Source: Streptomyces beijiangensis
GTDB taxonomy: Bacteria > Actinomycetota > Actinomycetes > Streptomycetales > Streptomycetaceae
Direction of reading: 5' to 3'
Assembly (NCBI RefSeq): GCF_017315755.1
Contig: NZ_JAFLRJ010000157.1
Coordinates: 35,266-99,265 of the forward strand
Length of the DNA stretch: 64,000 nt
A program made the position numbers and the translations under genes. A model generated the notes under the pieces. That model did not search any database and was not told where the DNA came from. It saw only the letters and a program-made list of their open reading frames with translations. This document shows, in pieces, positions 53,701-62,152 of the stretch (positions are counted from its first letter, which is position 1; each line of letters opens with the position of its first letter).

Positions 53701-54192
53701 GAAGTCGGCATTGGTCGCGGCGACCGTCGTGCGGCCCTGGCCCGCGTCGTGGTGGGAGACCATCTGCGAGATGGTCTCGCGCTTCGAGACCTTGCCGGAC
53801 GAGAGGTAGTCGACGCGGGCGCTGCCGCCGAGGTCGACCGAGAGGGCATCGGCCCGCAGCCACTTGTCCGATTCCATCCGGTCGAACTTGGTCAGCGTCA
53901 CGCCCTGCGCGAGGGGTTGGGAGGACGAGGCGGTCTCGATGCCGTCCCCGTCGACGACCGCGTCGGGGGAGAGTCCGCCGTCCGGGGCGCTCGCGGCGGG
54001 CGCCGATATCGGGCGGAGGATGTCGGCGCCGGTGGCGGGGCGTACGTCGACGGAGGGGACGTTGTCCGCGAGGGCGGGCGCGGTGGCCGCGAGGGTCCCG
54101 GTGAGTGTCAGGGCGGAGAGGACGGCGAGGGCGGCAACCGGTCTGGCGCGGTGGCGCGACCGGCCGGAGCGTATGTGGGCGGACGAGAGCAA
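50719..54192 (-). CDS. Secreted phosphodiester glycosidase–metallophosphoesterase fusion
   Basis: This 1,157-aa protein starts at TTG 54192 and has a Sec signal peptide to about residue 42. A NAGPA/phosphodiester glycosidase domain (about 85–430) contains LVVDGRQADSGGTTLTELA and ALNLDGGGSSVLLA. A beta-rich middle (about 470–790) includes Ig-like and carbohydrate-binding-like modules (SFTLWIKGDGKGSWPSLHLK). A calcineurin-like phosphoesterase follows (about 830–1060; VMSDAQF, INGDLVDEG, PGNHEVMGG, GGHVG). A C-terminal Ig-like BIG2 domain closes it. It probably cleaves phosphodiester-linked glycans or teichoic-acid-type polymers at the cell surface, or scavenges phosphate; this is inferred from domains. 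Confidence 0.88.
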   Translation of the reverse strand: MLSSAHIRSGRSRHRARPVAALAVLSALTLTGTLAATAPALADNVPSVDVRPATGADILRPISAPAASAPDGGLSPDAVVDGDGIETASSSQPLAQGVTLTKFDRMESDKWLRADALSVDLGGSARVDYLSSGKVSKRETISQMVSHHDAGQGRTTVAATNADFFDINQTGAPLGFGIANGVIDHSAKAGYNASLGFGSAGDPADAAGRILNLTFDGTLTLPDGTHALDSYNAADVPAGGIGLYTPQWGEADRAQTVDGSAKVVEADIVNGTVVAVNDKAGSGAIPDGETVLIGRDTGADVLSALRPGDHVSTAYEPRTDGGSVPRTAVGGSGLLVVDGQAQNWEGRPNNATAPRTAVGFSKDGLTMHVLVVDGRQADSGGTTLTELALMMKKLGAYSALNLDGGGSSVLLAREAGHTGTVVENSPSDGTERADATGIAVTAPTGTGRIKAYDVAAATPASAAPTVDPVKGGHPDRVFPGLTRRLTATGYDAAYGPASGRPGWRTSRPDVGKVSADGVFRARRTGTTDALARSGAAHGALRMTVLGALDRITSTTRKVGLADPAASGSFGLVGLDAVGDSAPIEPGDVQLTYDHALFDITPDGSKGNFTVRAKATSGSGLVRATAGGRTTTLGVTIGLADREVASYDDAARWTFSAARATGSLAPAADGHTGTALTMSYDFSKDTATRAAYANPPQQIAVAGQPQSFTLWIKGDGKGSWPSLHLKDAAGTDQVLRGPYITWTGWKQITFTVPAGVAYPVSVFRFYIAETVATQQYTGQIAIDDLHAQLPPDVDLPAEPVVKDPLIQSAARVGHRDWRFAVMSDAQFVARAPDSDIVRQARRTLREIRAAKPDFLVINGDLVDEGSAADLKFAHQVLNEELGDAVPWYYVPGNHEVMGGSIATFTAEFGPAQRTFDHRGTRFITLDTSSLTLRGGGFAQVKEVRKQLDAAAADPAVGSVAVIEHVPPRDPTPQAGSQLNDRKEAALLENWLSDFQHRSGKGAAFIGGHVGVFHASHVDGVPYLINGNSGKNPAAPAADGGFTGWSLVGVDRGARPDWISVQTRAHVDALTLTAPATLAVGQSAQVKGDISQSGRTVPVAWPVSADWALNPGSGASFDPATGVLTPRRPGTLTVTLKVNGVSTQRTITVLPRVGVGLNG

Positions 54193-54317
54193 GGGAGACC
54201 CCCTGAGTCTGGTGCGACGGCAGGCGTGTGCAGCGCCTCAGGGTTCCAGGGGGACAGGTGTGTTCCAAGGGGTGGCGCGTGAATTGCCCGGGAACAGCTC
54301 GGCCCGGCGCCTGCAGG

Positions 54318-54800
54318 TCAGACCAGACACGATTCGGCGCCGATATCACCGTCCGTGCCGTTGATCCGTACGGTCGTGATCCCGCTCTTCCCTCCGAAGT
54401 GCGCCGCGGTGCAGACCAGTTGCTGGCGGGCGACGGCGGAGAGGCCCCGCACCGGACCGTGCAGCCTGATCAGCACGCCCCCCTGGCTCCGCATCAACTC
54501 CGAAAAGCCCTGGAACGAGGGGAGTTCCGTACGGAGTCCCGCGACGCGCTCGGCCGCCGTGGGGCCCGCCATCAGCATGGCGAACACCTTGCCCGGACCG
54601 ACTTCCTCCCCGTAGGGCCGCACCACGGGCATCAGCCCGTCCGGCCCCTGGAAGTAGAGCGTGGGCCCCTCGCGGCCTGGCGTCCCGATCTGCGCGGTCG
54701 CGGGCGCACCGACCTCGACCACATCGGTGGACCGTATGCCGCAGCCACCCGCCAGGAGAACGGCGACAGCCACCCCGGTCCATCGGCCCGTCCGCCTCAC
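54318..54800 (-). CDS. GerMN-domain lipoprotein
   Basis: This 160-aa lipoprotein has a signal peptide with lipobox LAGGC. A single GerMN (sporulation/spore germination) domain follows: TLYFQGPDGLMPVVRPYGEEVGPGKVFAMLMAGPTAAERVAGLRTELPSF. The same domain is found in LpqB, which works with the MtrAB two-component system. GTG start overlaps the histidine kinase stop (GTGA). As in LpqB–MtrB, it could modulate the adjacent sensor kinase. Confidence 0.9.
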   Translation of the reverse strand: MRRTGRWTGVAVAVLLAGGCGIRSTDVVEVGAPATAQIGTPGREGPTLYFQGPDGLMPVVRPYGEEVGPGKVFAMLMAGPTAAERVAGLRTELPSFQGFSELMRSQGGVLIRLHGPVRGLSAVARQQLVCTAAHFGGKSGITTVRINGTDGDIGAESCLV

Positions 54801-56275
54801 AGGGCCTCGCCCACCGGCAGCTCCACGGTGAAGACCGCCCCTCCAGCGGGCCCGTTGGCCGCGCGCACGGTCCCGCCGTGCAACCGTGCGTTCTCCAGCG
54901 CGATGGCGAGGCCGAGGCCGCTGCCCGCCGACCGCGTGCGCGCCGCGTCCGCCTTGAAGAACCGGTCGAAGATGTGCGGGAGCACGGCCGGATCCACACC
55001 GGGTCCGGCGTCGGTCACCTCGACCGCCAGGCTTCCGGCGGCCCCGTCCGCGACCCCGCCCCCGTCCGTGCCCCCGTACGCGTACAACCGCACGGTCACC
55101 GGCTGCGATCCGTGCCGCAGCGCGTTGCCGACCAGGTTGGCGACGATGATGTCGAAGCGGCGCGGATCGAGCATCGCCCTTGTCCCGTCAGGGAGTTCGG
55201 CGCTCACCTTGCCCTCCCAGTGCCGCCGCTGGAGCGTCTTGCGGATCATCTCCGCCACGTCGACCTCGTCGGTGTTGAGCTCTGCCGCCTTGGCGTCGAA
55301 GCGCGAGATCTCCATCAGGTCGTCGACCAGGGTGGCGAGCTTGCCGGTCTCGGCGGAGATCAGCCGGACGGCGGCCGCGGTGTCGGGGTCGAGCCGCTCG
55401 GCGTCCTCGTCGAGCACCTCGGTGACGGCGAGCATCCCGGCGAGCGGGGTACGCAGTTCGTGCGAGACGTCGGAGGCGAAGCGCCTGGCCCGCGCCTCGG
55501 CCTTGCGCAGCTCCTCCACGGACCGCTCCAGCTCGACCGCGGATTCGTTGAACGTCCAGGCGAGGTCGGCGAGTTCGTCCGATCCCCGCACCTCGATACG
55601 GGTGTCGAGCGCGCCCTTGCCCATGCTGCTGGCGGCCCGTCGCAGATCGCGTACCGGACGCAGCACGCTGCGCGCCGCGAGCAGCGCGGGGATCAGGGCG
55701 ACGGCGAGGGCGGGCAGGGCACCGTCGCGTGCCGCCGTGACCATGGCGTCGATGTTGGCTTCCTCGGTGTCGAGCTTCATCACGGCGTAGAGGACGATTC
55801 CGGTGCGCTGCTGGTTCTCCCCTTCGCCGAACATCACCGGCATCCCGACGGTCAGCCAGGGAACCCCGCCCTTGACCACGCGCTGGAAGGAGCCGTGCGC
55901 GTTGGTGCGGGTCAGCCGGCGCAGCTGGGCGCTGACCACGCTGGAGGTGGGGTGGTCGGAGGAGGACGCGGTGATCTTTCCGTACTCGCCGAAGACGATC
56001 CACGGGCGCGGGCGGCCCTGCACAGCGAGCTGGACGCAGACGTGTTCGAGCGAGGTGGCGGTCATGGGCAGGGTCAGGTGCTGGGTGGCTATCTGGTCGC
56101 GGAACTGGGAGACGGCCGTGTCCTGCGCCTGCTGCAGGATGACCGAGCGGGCCTCGCGGTAGGTGAGGGTGGCGGTGGTGGCCGCGCTGACGGCGGCCAC
56201 CAGCAGGAAGGCGGCGATCAGCCGGCTGCGCAGGCCGAGGCGGCCGGCGAGACGGCCGACGAGGCGGCGTCTCAC
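54797..56275 (-). CDS. Sensor histidine kinase
   Basis: This 492-aa protein has an N-terminal membrane helix (about 16–38), an extracytoplasmic sensor of about 150 residues, a second helix (about 178–200), HAMP, and a HisKA/HATPase core. Visible motifs are SHELRTPLAGML (H-box), NLVGNALRHG (N), DAGPGVDP (G1) and GSGLGLAIALEN (G2). GTG start overlaps the response regulator stop (GTGA). The signal is unknown; the operon context (MurJ, FemABX, GerMN lipoprotein) points to the cell envelope. Confidence 0.95.
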   Translation of the reverse strand: MRRRLVGRLAGRLGLRSRLIAAFLLVAAVSAATTATLTYREARSVILQQAQDTAVSQFRDQIATQHLTLPMTATSLEHVCVQLAVQGRPRPWIVFGEYGKITASSSDHPTSSVVSAQLRRLTRTNAHGSFQRVVKGGVPWLTVGMPVMFGEGENQQRTGIVLYAVMKLDTEEANIDAMVTAARDGALPALAVALIPALLAARSVLRPVRDLRRAASSMGKGALDTRIEVRGSDELADLAWTFNESAVELERSVEELRKAEARARRFASDVSHELRTPLAGMLAVTEVLDEDAERLDPDTAAAVRLISAETGKLATLVDDLMEISRFDAKAAELNTDEVDVAEMIRKTLQRRHWEGKVSAELPDGTRAMLDPRRFDIIVANLVGNALRHGSQPVTVRLYAYGGTDGGGVADGAAGSLAVEVTDAGPGVDPAVLPHIFDRFFKADAARTRSAGSGLGLAIALENARLHGGTVRAANGPAGGAVFTVELPVGEAL

Positions 56276-56961
56276 AGCGGTCCGAAGCGGTAGCCGAAGC
56301 CGCGCACGGTCTGGATGTAGCGAGGTTCGCCCGGGATGTCCTCGATCTTGTGGCGGAGGCGGCGTACGCAGGCGTCGACCAGCCTGGCGTCCCCGTGGTA
56401 GCTGTGCTCCCAGACCGATTCGAGGAGCTGCTGGCGGCTGAAGACCTGTTCGGGCGAGGCGGCGAGGTACAGCAGCAGCTTCAGCTCGGAGGGCGCGAGC
56501 TGCAGCCGCTCGCCGGACTTCGAGGCACTCAACCCCGAGCGGTCCAGGGCGAGATCGCCGTGGAACTCCGGACCCCGGCGGCCACCGGGGTCGGCGAGTC
56601 TGCGCAGTACGGCCCGGATGCGCGCCTCGATCACCTCGGTGCGTGCGGGCTTGATGATGTAGTCGTCGGCGCCCGCCTCAAGGCCGACGACCACGTCGAA
56701 GTCGTCGCCGCGTGCCGTGAGCATGATGATCGGCAGCAGGCTCGTCTCCTCGGTCTCGCGGATACGGCGGCAGACCTGGACGCCGTTCATTCCGGGCAGC
56801 ATCAGGTCGAGCAGTACCAACTCCGGCTGGAACGACGTGAGTTCCATGAGTCCCGCCTCGCCCGTCTCGGCCGCGCGCACCTCGTGGCCGCGGCGGCGCA
56901 GGCCGAGCTCGACCCCTTCGCGCACGGAAGGGTCGTCTTCGATGAGCAGCACGCGTGGCAT
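56272..56961 (-). CDS. OmpR-family response regulator
   Basis: This 229-aa protein has a receiver domain with phosphoacceptor Asp in LLDLMLPGMNG, acidic pocket EDDPS and switch Lys in YIIKPA. A C-terminal OmpR/PhoB winged helix follows (SELKLLLYLAASPEQVFSRQ … RLVDACVRRLRHKIED … VRGFGYRF). I use the ATG at 56961, 22 bp downstream of the murJ stop. It forms one unit with the histidine kinase and GerMN lipoprotein. Confidence 0.95.
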   Translation of the reverse strand: MPRVLLIEDDPSVREGVELGLRRRGHEVRAAETGEAGLMELTSFQPELVLLDLMLPGMNGVQVCRRIRETEETSLLPIIMLTARGDDFDVVVGLEAGADDYIIKPARTEVIEARIRAVLRRLADPGGRRGPEFHGDLALDRSGLSASKSGERLQLAPSELKLLLYLAASPEQVFSRQQLLESVWEHSYHGDARLVDACVRRLRHKIEDIPGEPRYIQTVRGFGYRFGPL

Positions 56962-56983
56962 GGCTGTCGGTGTCCTTGGAGTC

Positions 56984-58627
56984 TCAACGGCTTCTGCGGC
57001 CGAGCAGTTTGCTGAACATGGAGTGGAGTTCGGTGAGCCCGAGCGGCCGGGCGAGCAGCGCCAGGACCACGAGGAGGACGACGGCCCCGGCGCCGGCCGC
57101 CGCGAAGTCCCCGAGCGGCTCGGCCGCGCGGGCGGCTCCGTATCCGGCGCCCGCGGCGGGGACCGCACCGAGCAGCAGCCGACCGTGCGCGCGCAGGGCC
57201 GGGGAGCGCAGCGGTCCGGTGCCCCCGCCGAGCCTCCGGCTCAAGGTGTACGCGGTGACCGCGCAGCCCGCGAAGAGCGCCACCGAGTAGGCCCCGGCCA
57301 TCCCGGTGACCGCCCAGCGCGCGGGCAGCATCGCGTACGCGGCGACGGTCAGCCCCGCGTTCACCCCGGCGATGACCAGGTTGAGGAAGAAGGGGGTCCG
57401 GGTGTCGCCGAGCGCGTAGAAGCCGCGCGAGAGGACGTACTGCCCGGAGAGTGCGACGAGGCCGGGTGCGAACGCCATCAGCATCCCGGACATCACCGTG
57501 ATGTCCGCGTCGCCGGTCTTCCCGTACCCGTAGACCGCGCCGAGGATCCACGGCGCGAGCGCCAGCAGCGCACAGGCCGCGGGGACGATCGCGGCGGCGC
57601 TCACCCTGAGCCCGTAGGAGATGTCGCGCCGCACCGCAGCGAGGTCGCCGTCGGCGTGCGAGCGGCTCATCCGCGGGAGCAGCGCGGTGACCAGGGAGAC
57701 GGTGACGATGCCGTGCGGGACCATCCAGAGGAGGTTGGCGTTGGTGTACGCGGCGTAGCCCGCGCCGCCCACGCCCTCGTGGTCGGCCCGCCGGCCCGCG
57801 GTCGTCGAGAGCCGGGTGATCACCCAGTACGCGGCCTGGTTGGTCAGCACGAGCAGCACCAGCCACCCGGCGGAGCGCAGCGGCCTGCCGAGCCCGCTGC
57901 CGCGCCAGTCGAAGCGGGGCCGCCAGCGGAAGCGGGCGGCGCGCAGGGAAGGAACGAGGGCGAGCGCCTGGACGGCGATGCCGGCGGTGGTGCCGTAACC
58001 GAGCAGCCGGGCGTCACCGGCGCTCAGGGTTTCGCCGCCCCCGGCCGCGGTCGCCAGGAAGAGTCCGAACACCCCGATGACGACGACGTTGTTGAGGATC
58101 GGCGTCCACATCATGGCGCCGAACCGGCCGCGTGCGTTGAGCACCTGCCCGAAGAGGGTGAAGAGGCCGTAGAAGAAGATCTGGGGCAGGCAGTAGCGGG
58201 CGAGGGCGACGACCAGACCGGCCTGGGATCCGGTGTAGTCGGTGTACGCACCGACGATGAGCGGCGCCGCGACCACGGCTACGCCCGTGACCAGCAGCAG
58301 CGCGGTGGCGCAGGCGGTCAGCAGCCGGTCGGTGTAGGCGGCGCCGCCGTCGGCGTGCTCCTTGGCGGCGCGCACCAGCTCGGGCACGAAGACCGCGTTG
58401 AGGGTGCCGCCGATGAGCAGGGTGTAGAGGATGTTCGGGATGTTGTTGGCGACCGCGTAACCGTCACCGAGGAACGCGACGCCGAGTGCGGCGGCGACGA
58501 CCGCGGAACGTATGAATCCGGTGGCGCGCGAGACCACGGAGCCGGCGGCCATGACGGCGCCGCTGCGCAGCAGGGAGTCCTTGGACCGCGCGTGCCGGGG
58601 TCCAGCCTCTTCGGCCGTCGCCGTCAC
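56984..58627 (-). CDS. MurJ/MVIN-like lipid II flippase
   Basis: This 547-aa polytopic protein has about 14 helices and the MurJ pattern: SGAVMAAGSVVSRATGFIRSAVVAAALG near the N-terminus, then NNIPNILYTLLIGGTLNAVFVPELV and ARGRFGAMMWTPILNNVVVIG. It would flip lipid-linked peptidoglycan precursor or a related polyprenyl-linked sugar. GTG at 58627 overlaps the FemABX stop (GTGA). Actinobacteria usually have a separate essential MurJ (MviN), so this is likely a paralogue. Coupling to FemABX suggests modified precursor export. Confidence 0.92.
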   Translation of the reverse strand: MTATAEEAGPRHARSKDSLLRSGAVMAAGSVVSRATGFIRSAVVAAALGVAFLGDGYAVANNIPNILYTLLIGGTLNAVFVPELVRAAKEHADGGAAYTDRLLTACATALLLVTGVAVVAAPLIVGAYTDYTGSQAGLVVALARYCLPQIFFYGLFTLFGQVLNARGRFGAMMWTPILNNVVVIGVFGLFLATAAGGGETLSAGDARLLGYGTTAGIAVQALALVPSLRAARFRWRPRFDWRGSGLGRPLRSAGWLVLLVLTNQAAYWVITRLSTTAGRRADHEGVGGAGYAAYTNANLLWMVPHGIVTVSLVTALLPRMSRSHADGDLAAVRRDISYGLRVSAAAIVPAACALLALAPWILGAVYGYGKTGDADITVMSGMLMAFAPGLVALSGQYVLSRGFYALGDTRTPFFLNLVIAGVNAGLTVAAYAMLPARWAVTGMAGAYSVALFAGCAVTAYTLSRRLGGGTGPLRSPALRAHGRLLLGAVPAAGAGYGAARAAEPLGDFAAAGAGAVVLLVVLALLARPLGLTELHSMFSKLLGRRSR

Positions 58628-59781
58628 CGGCGCGCCAGATAGGCATGGAAGGCCCGGTACAGCGTGTTGTTGGCAGCCCCGCCCATGGACATCTCCCACT
58701 CCCCCAGCGTCTCGACGGCCTGCCCGCCGGTGCCGAGCTTCCAGCGCAGCAGGCCGAAGGACCGGTCGCCCGGATCAAGGGTGGAGGGTACCCCGCGCAT
58801 GTCGTACACCTGTGCGCCGAGTCCGTGTGCATCGCGCATCATCTGCCACTGCAGGGCATTGCTCGGCCGCACCTCGCGCCGGTGGTCGGCCGACGCACCG
58901 GTCTGGTACCAGGCCCGTCCGCCCGCGACGATCATGGTGTGCGCGGCGAGGATCTCCCCGTCGTGCACGGCGAGGTAGAGCCGCATCCGTCCCGCACGCT
59001 CGGCGTTGAGGGCGGCGTACTGGCGCTGGAAGTAGTCGAGCGAGCGGCCGAGCCGGAAGCCGTCGCGCTCCTCGGTGATACGCAACAGCCGGTAGAAGTC
59101 GGCCAGTTCGCCGGGCCCGCCCTCGACGACCCGCACTCCGGCACGCGCCGCGATCCGTACGTTGCGTCGCCACTCCTGATTGAGCCCGGCCCACAGATCG
59201 TCCGTGCTCCGCCCGGCCAGCGGCACCTGGAAGACATGGCGGGGCTGCGCGTCGGCGTCGCCCTCGTCGCCGCCGCACCGCTTCCAGCCGCGCGCCCGCA
59301 GCCGCTCGGCGACGGCGGACCCCAGCGGATCCACCTCGGTCGCGAGTACGTCACCGATCCTGCGCCCGGGCCCGGTGGCCGCCTTCAGCCGGGCGGCGTC
59401 CCAGCGGCGGTACGCGGGCGAGGGTCCTATCCGTACCGCGAAGGCGCCCGCCTGCCGCAGATGCGCGAGGAGCGGTCCCATCCAACGGTCCATGTCCGGG
59501 TCTTCCCAGTCCGCGACGGGGCCTTCCGGAAGATAGGCGAAGTATTTACGGGTGCCGGGGAATTGCCGGTAGAGAACGAGCGCGGCCCCGGCCAATTCAC
59601 CTTTCCCGCGGGACCATCCGACCCTTTCGGCACGCCACTGGCTTTTCACTTCCGCCCAGGACGGATATTGCAGAAAACTCGCCCCGGGACGGCCGTCGAG
59701 GAAGGAACGGTACTCGGCGGTGTCGAGGCTGCGCATCCCGAGCTCCACATCGCGGTCGCCGGTCACCAGCAGTGCTGTCAT
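58624..59781 (-). CDS. FemABX-family peptidyl-transferase (peptidoglycan bridge)
   Basis: This 385-aa protein has the twin GNAT fold of Fem proteins: SFLQYPSWAEVKSQWRAERVGW near the N-terminus, then FPGTRKYFAYLPEGPV, then GLNQEWRRNVRIAARAGVRVVEG and a C-terminal SNALQWQMMRDAHGLGAQVYDMRG. Fem enzymes use aminoacyl-tRNA to add amino acids to lipid II. In S. coelicolor FemX adds the first Gly. This one is coupled to a MurJ-like flippase. I use ATG 59781; a nearer ATG at MRSLD has a better SD (GTGGAG), so the start is uncertain by about 17 residues. Confidence 0.9.
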   Translation of the reverse strand: MTALLVTGDRDVELGMRSLDTAEYRSFLDGRPGASFLQYPSWAEVKSQWRAERVGWSRGKGELAGAALVLYRQFPGTRKYFAYLPEGPVADWEDPDMDRWMGPLLAHLRQAGAFAVRIGPSPAYRRWDAARLKAATGPGRRIGDVLATEVDPLGSAVAERLRARGWKRCGGDEGDADAQPRHVFQVPLAGRSTDDLWAGLNQEWRRNVRIAARAGVRVVEGGPGELADFYRLLRITEERDGFRLGRSLDYFQRQYAALNAERAGRMRLYLAVHDGEILAAHTMIVAGGRAWYQTGASADHRREVRPSNALQWQMMRDAHGLGAQVYDMRGVPSTLDPGDRSFGLLRWKLGTGGQAVETLGEWEMSMGGAANNTLYRAFHAYLARR

Positions 59782-59938
59782 ACACAGGATGTTCACAGCG
59801 GACCGTGACCGGCCCGAGCGGCGCATGTGACGGGACGGTGACCGTTGCTCTCCGTTCTCCGTCACAGGGGGAATTGCGACTTTCCCGGTGCGCCCCGCGT
59901 CCTAGAGTCCGGAGAAATATCCCCACGGAGGTGTCCAG

Positions 59939-61144
59939 TTGAAGAACATACGCAAATCCGCGGCGCTCGGCACAGCGATATGCGCCCTGGCGCTCACGGC
60001 CTGCTCGGGCCATTCATCCGGAAGTGGTTCCGGGAGTGATTCGGGGAACAAGAATCCGGCGAAGGCGGCCACGGTCACCGCCCCGAAGATCACGGTGAAC
60101 CTCACGGGGCAGCAGGCCCCGGCAGGGGCCCGGGTGAAGGTCACACTCGCCGAGGGAAAGCTCAACGAGGTCACGGTGACCGGGGACAAGGCCGGGTCGC
60201 TGGCGGGCGAGCTCTCCCCGGACGGAAGGACCTGGACCTCGGTCCGCGGCGCGGCCCCGGGCACCGGATACACCGTGCGGGCCACCACGGCGGACGGCGG
60301 CACGGCGCGGGCCGCCTTCGCCACGGCGGCGGCGGGCCGGGTCAACAAGGTGACGATGTCCCCCGTCAAGGACACCGCGGTCGGTGTCGCCCAGCCGCTC
60401 TCGATCGTCTTCGACAACCCGGTGAAGAACAAGGCGGCGGTGGAGCGGCAGCTGAAGGTCACCACCTCGGACAACACCGAGGGCTCCTGGGGCTGGATCC
60501 AGGACTACTCGGGCAGGGACCGCGTCGACTGGCGCCCCAAGGAGTACTGGAAGCCCGGCACCCGGGTCGCCCTCAAGGCCGACCTCAACGGCACCGACTC
60601 CGGCGGCGGGTTCTTCGTACGTGACTACAGCACCCGGTTCACCATCGGCAGGGACCAGTTGACGAAGGTGAACCTGGACACCAAGCAGCTCTCGTTCTAC
60701 CAGGACGGGCGCCGGGTGAAGCAGATCCCCGTCTCCGGCGGCACCCCGGGCGGCGACAAGCGGTCCTGGCGGGGTACGGCGGTCGTCATCGCCAGAGAGG
60801 GCACGATCAATATGCGCTCCGAGACGGTCGGGCTCGGCCACACGTACAACAAGATGGTCAACGACTCGATGCGGCTGACCTGGTCGGGGATGTACGCCCA
60901 CGCGGCCCCCTGGAACGCCCGCTACTTCGGGAACACGAACCACAGTTCGGGCTGCATCGGCATGAGCGACGCCAACGCCGGCTATCTGTTCGGCATCACG
61001 CAGGTCGGCGACCCCTTCGAGATCACCGGAGCCGAGACCAAGGGCACGGTCGCGCTCGGGAACGGCTACGGCGAGTGGAATCTCAGCTGGGCGGACTGGC
61101 AGGCGAAGAGCGCCGCGCGGTCCGGGAGCCCCGACGCCACGTAA
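59939..61144 (+). CDS. L,D-transpeptidase lipoprotein (YkuD)
   Basis: This 401-aa protein starts at TTG 59939 with a strong GGAGG SD 8 nt upstream, has a lipoprotein signal (ALTACSG), and a Ser/Gly linker. Two Ig-like domains (about 50–240) are followed by a YkuD domain (about 240–370) with the catalytic motif HSSGCIGMSDANA; the Cys forms the acyl-enzyme. It makes 3-3 cross-links in peptidoglycan. The conserved Arg after the Cys in many Ldts is Gly here. It diverges from the FemABX–MurJ–TCS unit, consistent with joint cell-wall work. Confidence 0.94.
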   Translation: MKNIRKSAALGTAICALALTACSGHSSGSGSGSDSGNKNPAKAATVTAPKITVNLTGQQAPAGARVKVTLAEGKLNEVTVTGDKAGSLAGELSPDGRTWTSVRGAAPGTGYTVRATTADGGTARAAFATAAAGRVNKVTMSPVKDTAVGVAQPLSIVFDNPVKNKAAVERQLKVTTSDNTEGSWGWIQDYSGRDRVDWRPKEYWKPGTRVALKADLNGTDSGGGFFVRDYSTRFTIGRDQLTKVNLDTKQLSFYQDGRRVKQIPVSGGTPGGDKRSWRGTAVVIAREGTINMRSETVGLGHTYNKMVNDSMRLTWSGMYAHAAPWNARYFGNTNHSSGCIGMSDANAGYLFGITQVGDPFEITGAETKGTVALGNGYGEWNLSWADWQAKSAARSGSPDAT

Positions 61145-61217
61145 GCCGGTGTCGAGCAGCTCCTGTTCAACCGGGGCTATTGCCAGGGCGCATACGATGA
61201 CGAGATCCTTTCTGCCC

Positions 61218-61619
61218 ATGAGCGACACAACAGAAGATCGTGCGTGGCCCGGGGGCATCACCGCCGTCACCCTCTTCACCGAGGACCTGGACGCCACCAA
61301 GGAGTTCTACCGCGAGGTCTTCGGACTGCCGGTGGTCTACGAGAACGACAACTCCGCGGTGTTCGGCTTCGGGGACACCCTCATCAATCTGCTCCGGATC
61401 TCCGAGGCGCACGGGCTGATCGGGCCCGCGCGCGTCGCGGACCCCGCTGCCGGGTCCCGCTGCCAGTTCACCCTCACCGTCGACGACGTGGACGCGGTGT
61501 GCAAGGAGCTCGCCGCTCGCGGCGTGACCCTGCTCAACGGCCCGGTGGACCGGCCCTGGGGCATCCGGACCGCCAGCTTCAAGGACCCGGGCGGGCACAT
61601 CTGGGAGATCGCGAAGTGA
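61218..61619 (+). CDS. VOC family (glyoxalase-like) protein
   Basis: This 133-aa single VOC module has FTEDLDATKEFYREVFGLPVVYEND, INLLRI, TVDDVDAVCKEL and FKDPGGHIWEIA. Metal-ligand positions are partly kept. I use ATG 61218; an ATG at 61197 is also possible. The stop overlaps the next gene's GTG start by 4 nt, so the two are coupled. The substrate is unknown. Confidence 0.88.
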   Translation: MSDTTEDRAWPGGITAVTLFTEDLDATKEFYREVFGLPVVYENDNSAVFGFGDTLINLLRISEAHGLIGPARVADPAAGSRCQFTLTVDDVDAVCKELAARGVTLLNGPVDRPWGIRTASFKDPGGHIWEIAK

Positions 61620-62128
61620 CCGGGTCCACGGTGCCGGACGCCGAGACCCGTGCGCTCCTGACCTCTCTGGAAGGTCAGCGCCGCCACGTCCTCGGCATCC
61701 TCGAAGGGCTCGACGACAGCGTGCTGCGGCGGCCCGTACTGCCGTCGGGGTGGAGCTGTCTGGGACTCGTGCAGCACCTCGCGCTCGACGTGGAACGGTT
61801 CTGGTTCCGCGCCGTCGCCACCGGCGACAAGGACGTCATCCGGGATCTTGACGACATCGACGACGCCTGGCAGGTGGGCCCCGACGTCGCGGCCGCCGGC
61901 GTAATCGACCGCTACCGCCGGGAGACGGAGCTTGCGAACGCCGTCATCACCGCCACGTCCATGGACGCTCCCCTCGCGTGGTGGCCGCACCATCTCTTCG
62001 GCGAGCCGCACCTGCACTCCCTGAGGGAGGTCGTGCTGCACGTCATCACCGAGACCGCCGCCCACGCGGGCCACCTCGATGCGGCGCGCGAACTCATCGA
62101 CGGTCGGCGCTGGTTGGTCCTCACGTAG
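61616..62128 (+). CDS. DinB family protein (DUF664-type)
   Basis: This 170-aa four-helix DinB-fold protein has GLVQHLALDVERFWF (putative metal-binding His) and a later LREVVLHVITETAAHAGHLDAARELIDG with His-x3-His type ligands, typical of the DUF664 subgroup. DinB proteins include thiol-dependent transferases. The GTG start overlaps the VOC stop (GTGA). A VOC–DinB pair suggests a thiol-linked detoxification step, which I infer only from the pairing. Confidence 0.88.
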   Translation: MTGSTVPDAETRALLTSLEGQRRHVLGILEGLDDSVLRRPVLPSGWSCLGLVQHLALDVERFWFRAVATGDKDVIRDLDDIDDAWQVGPDVAAAGVIDRYRRETELANAVITATSMDAPLAWWPHHLFGEPHLHSLREVVLHVITETAAHAGHLDAARELIDGRRWLVLT

Positions 62129-62152
62129 ATCCGTACGGCATGCTCTGATCCC

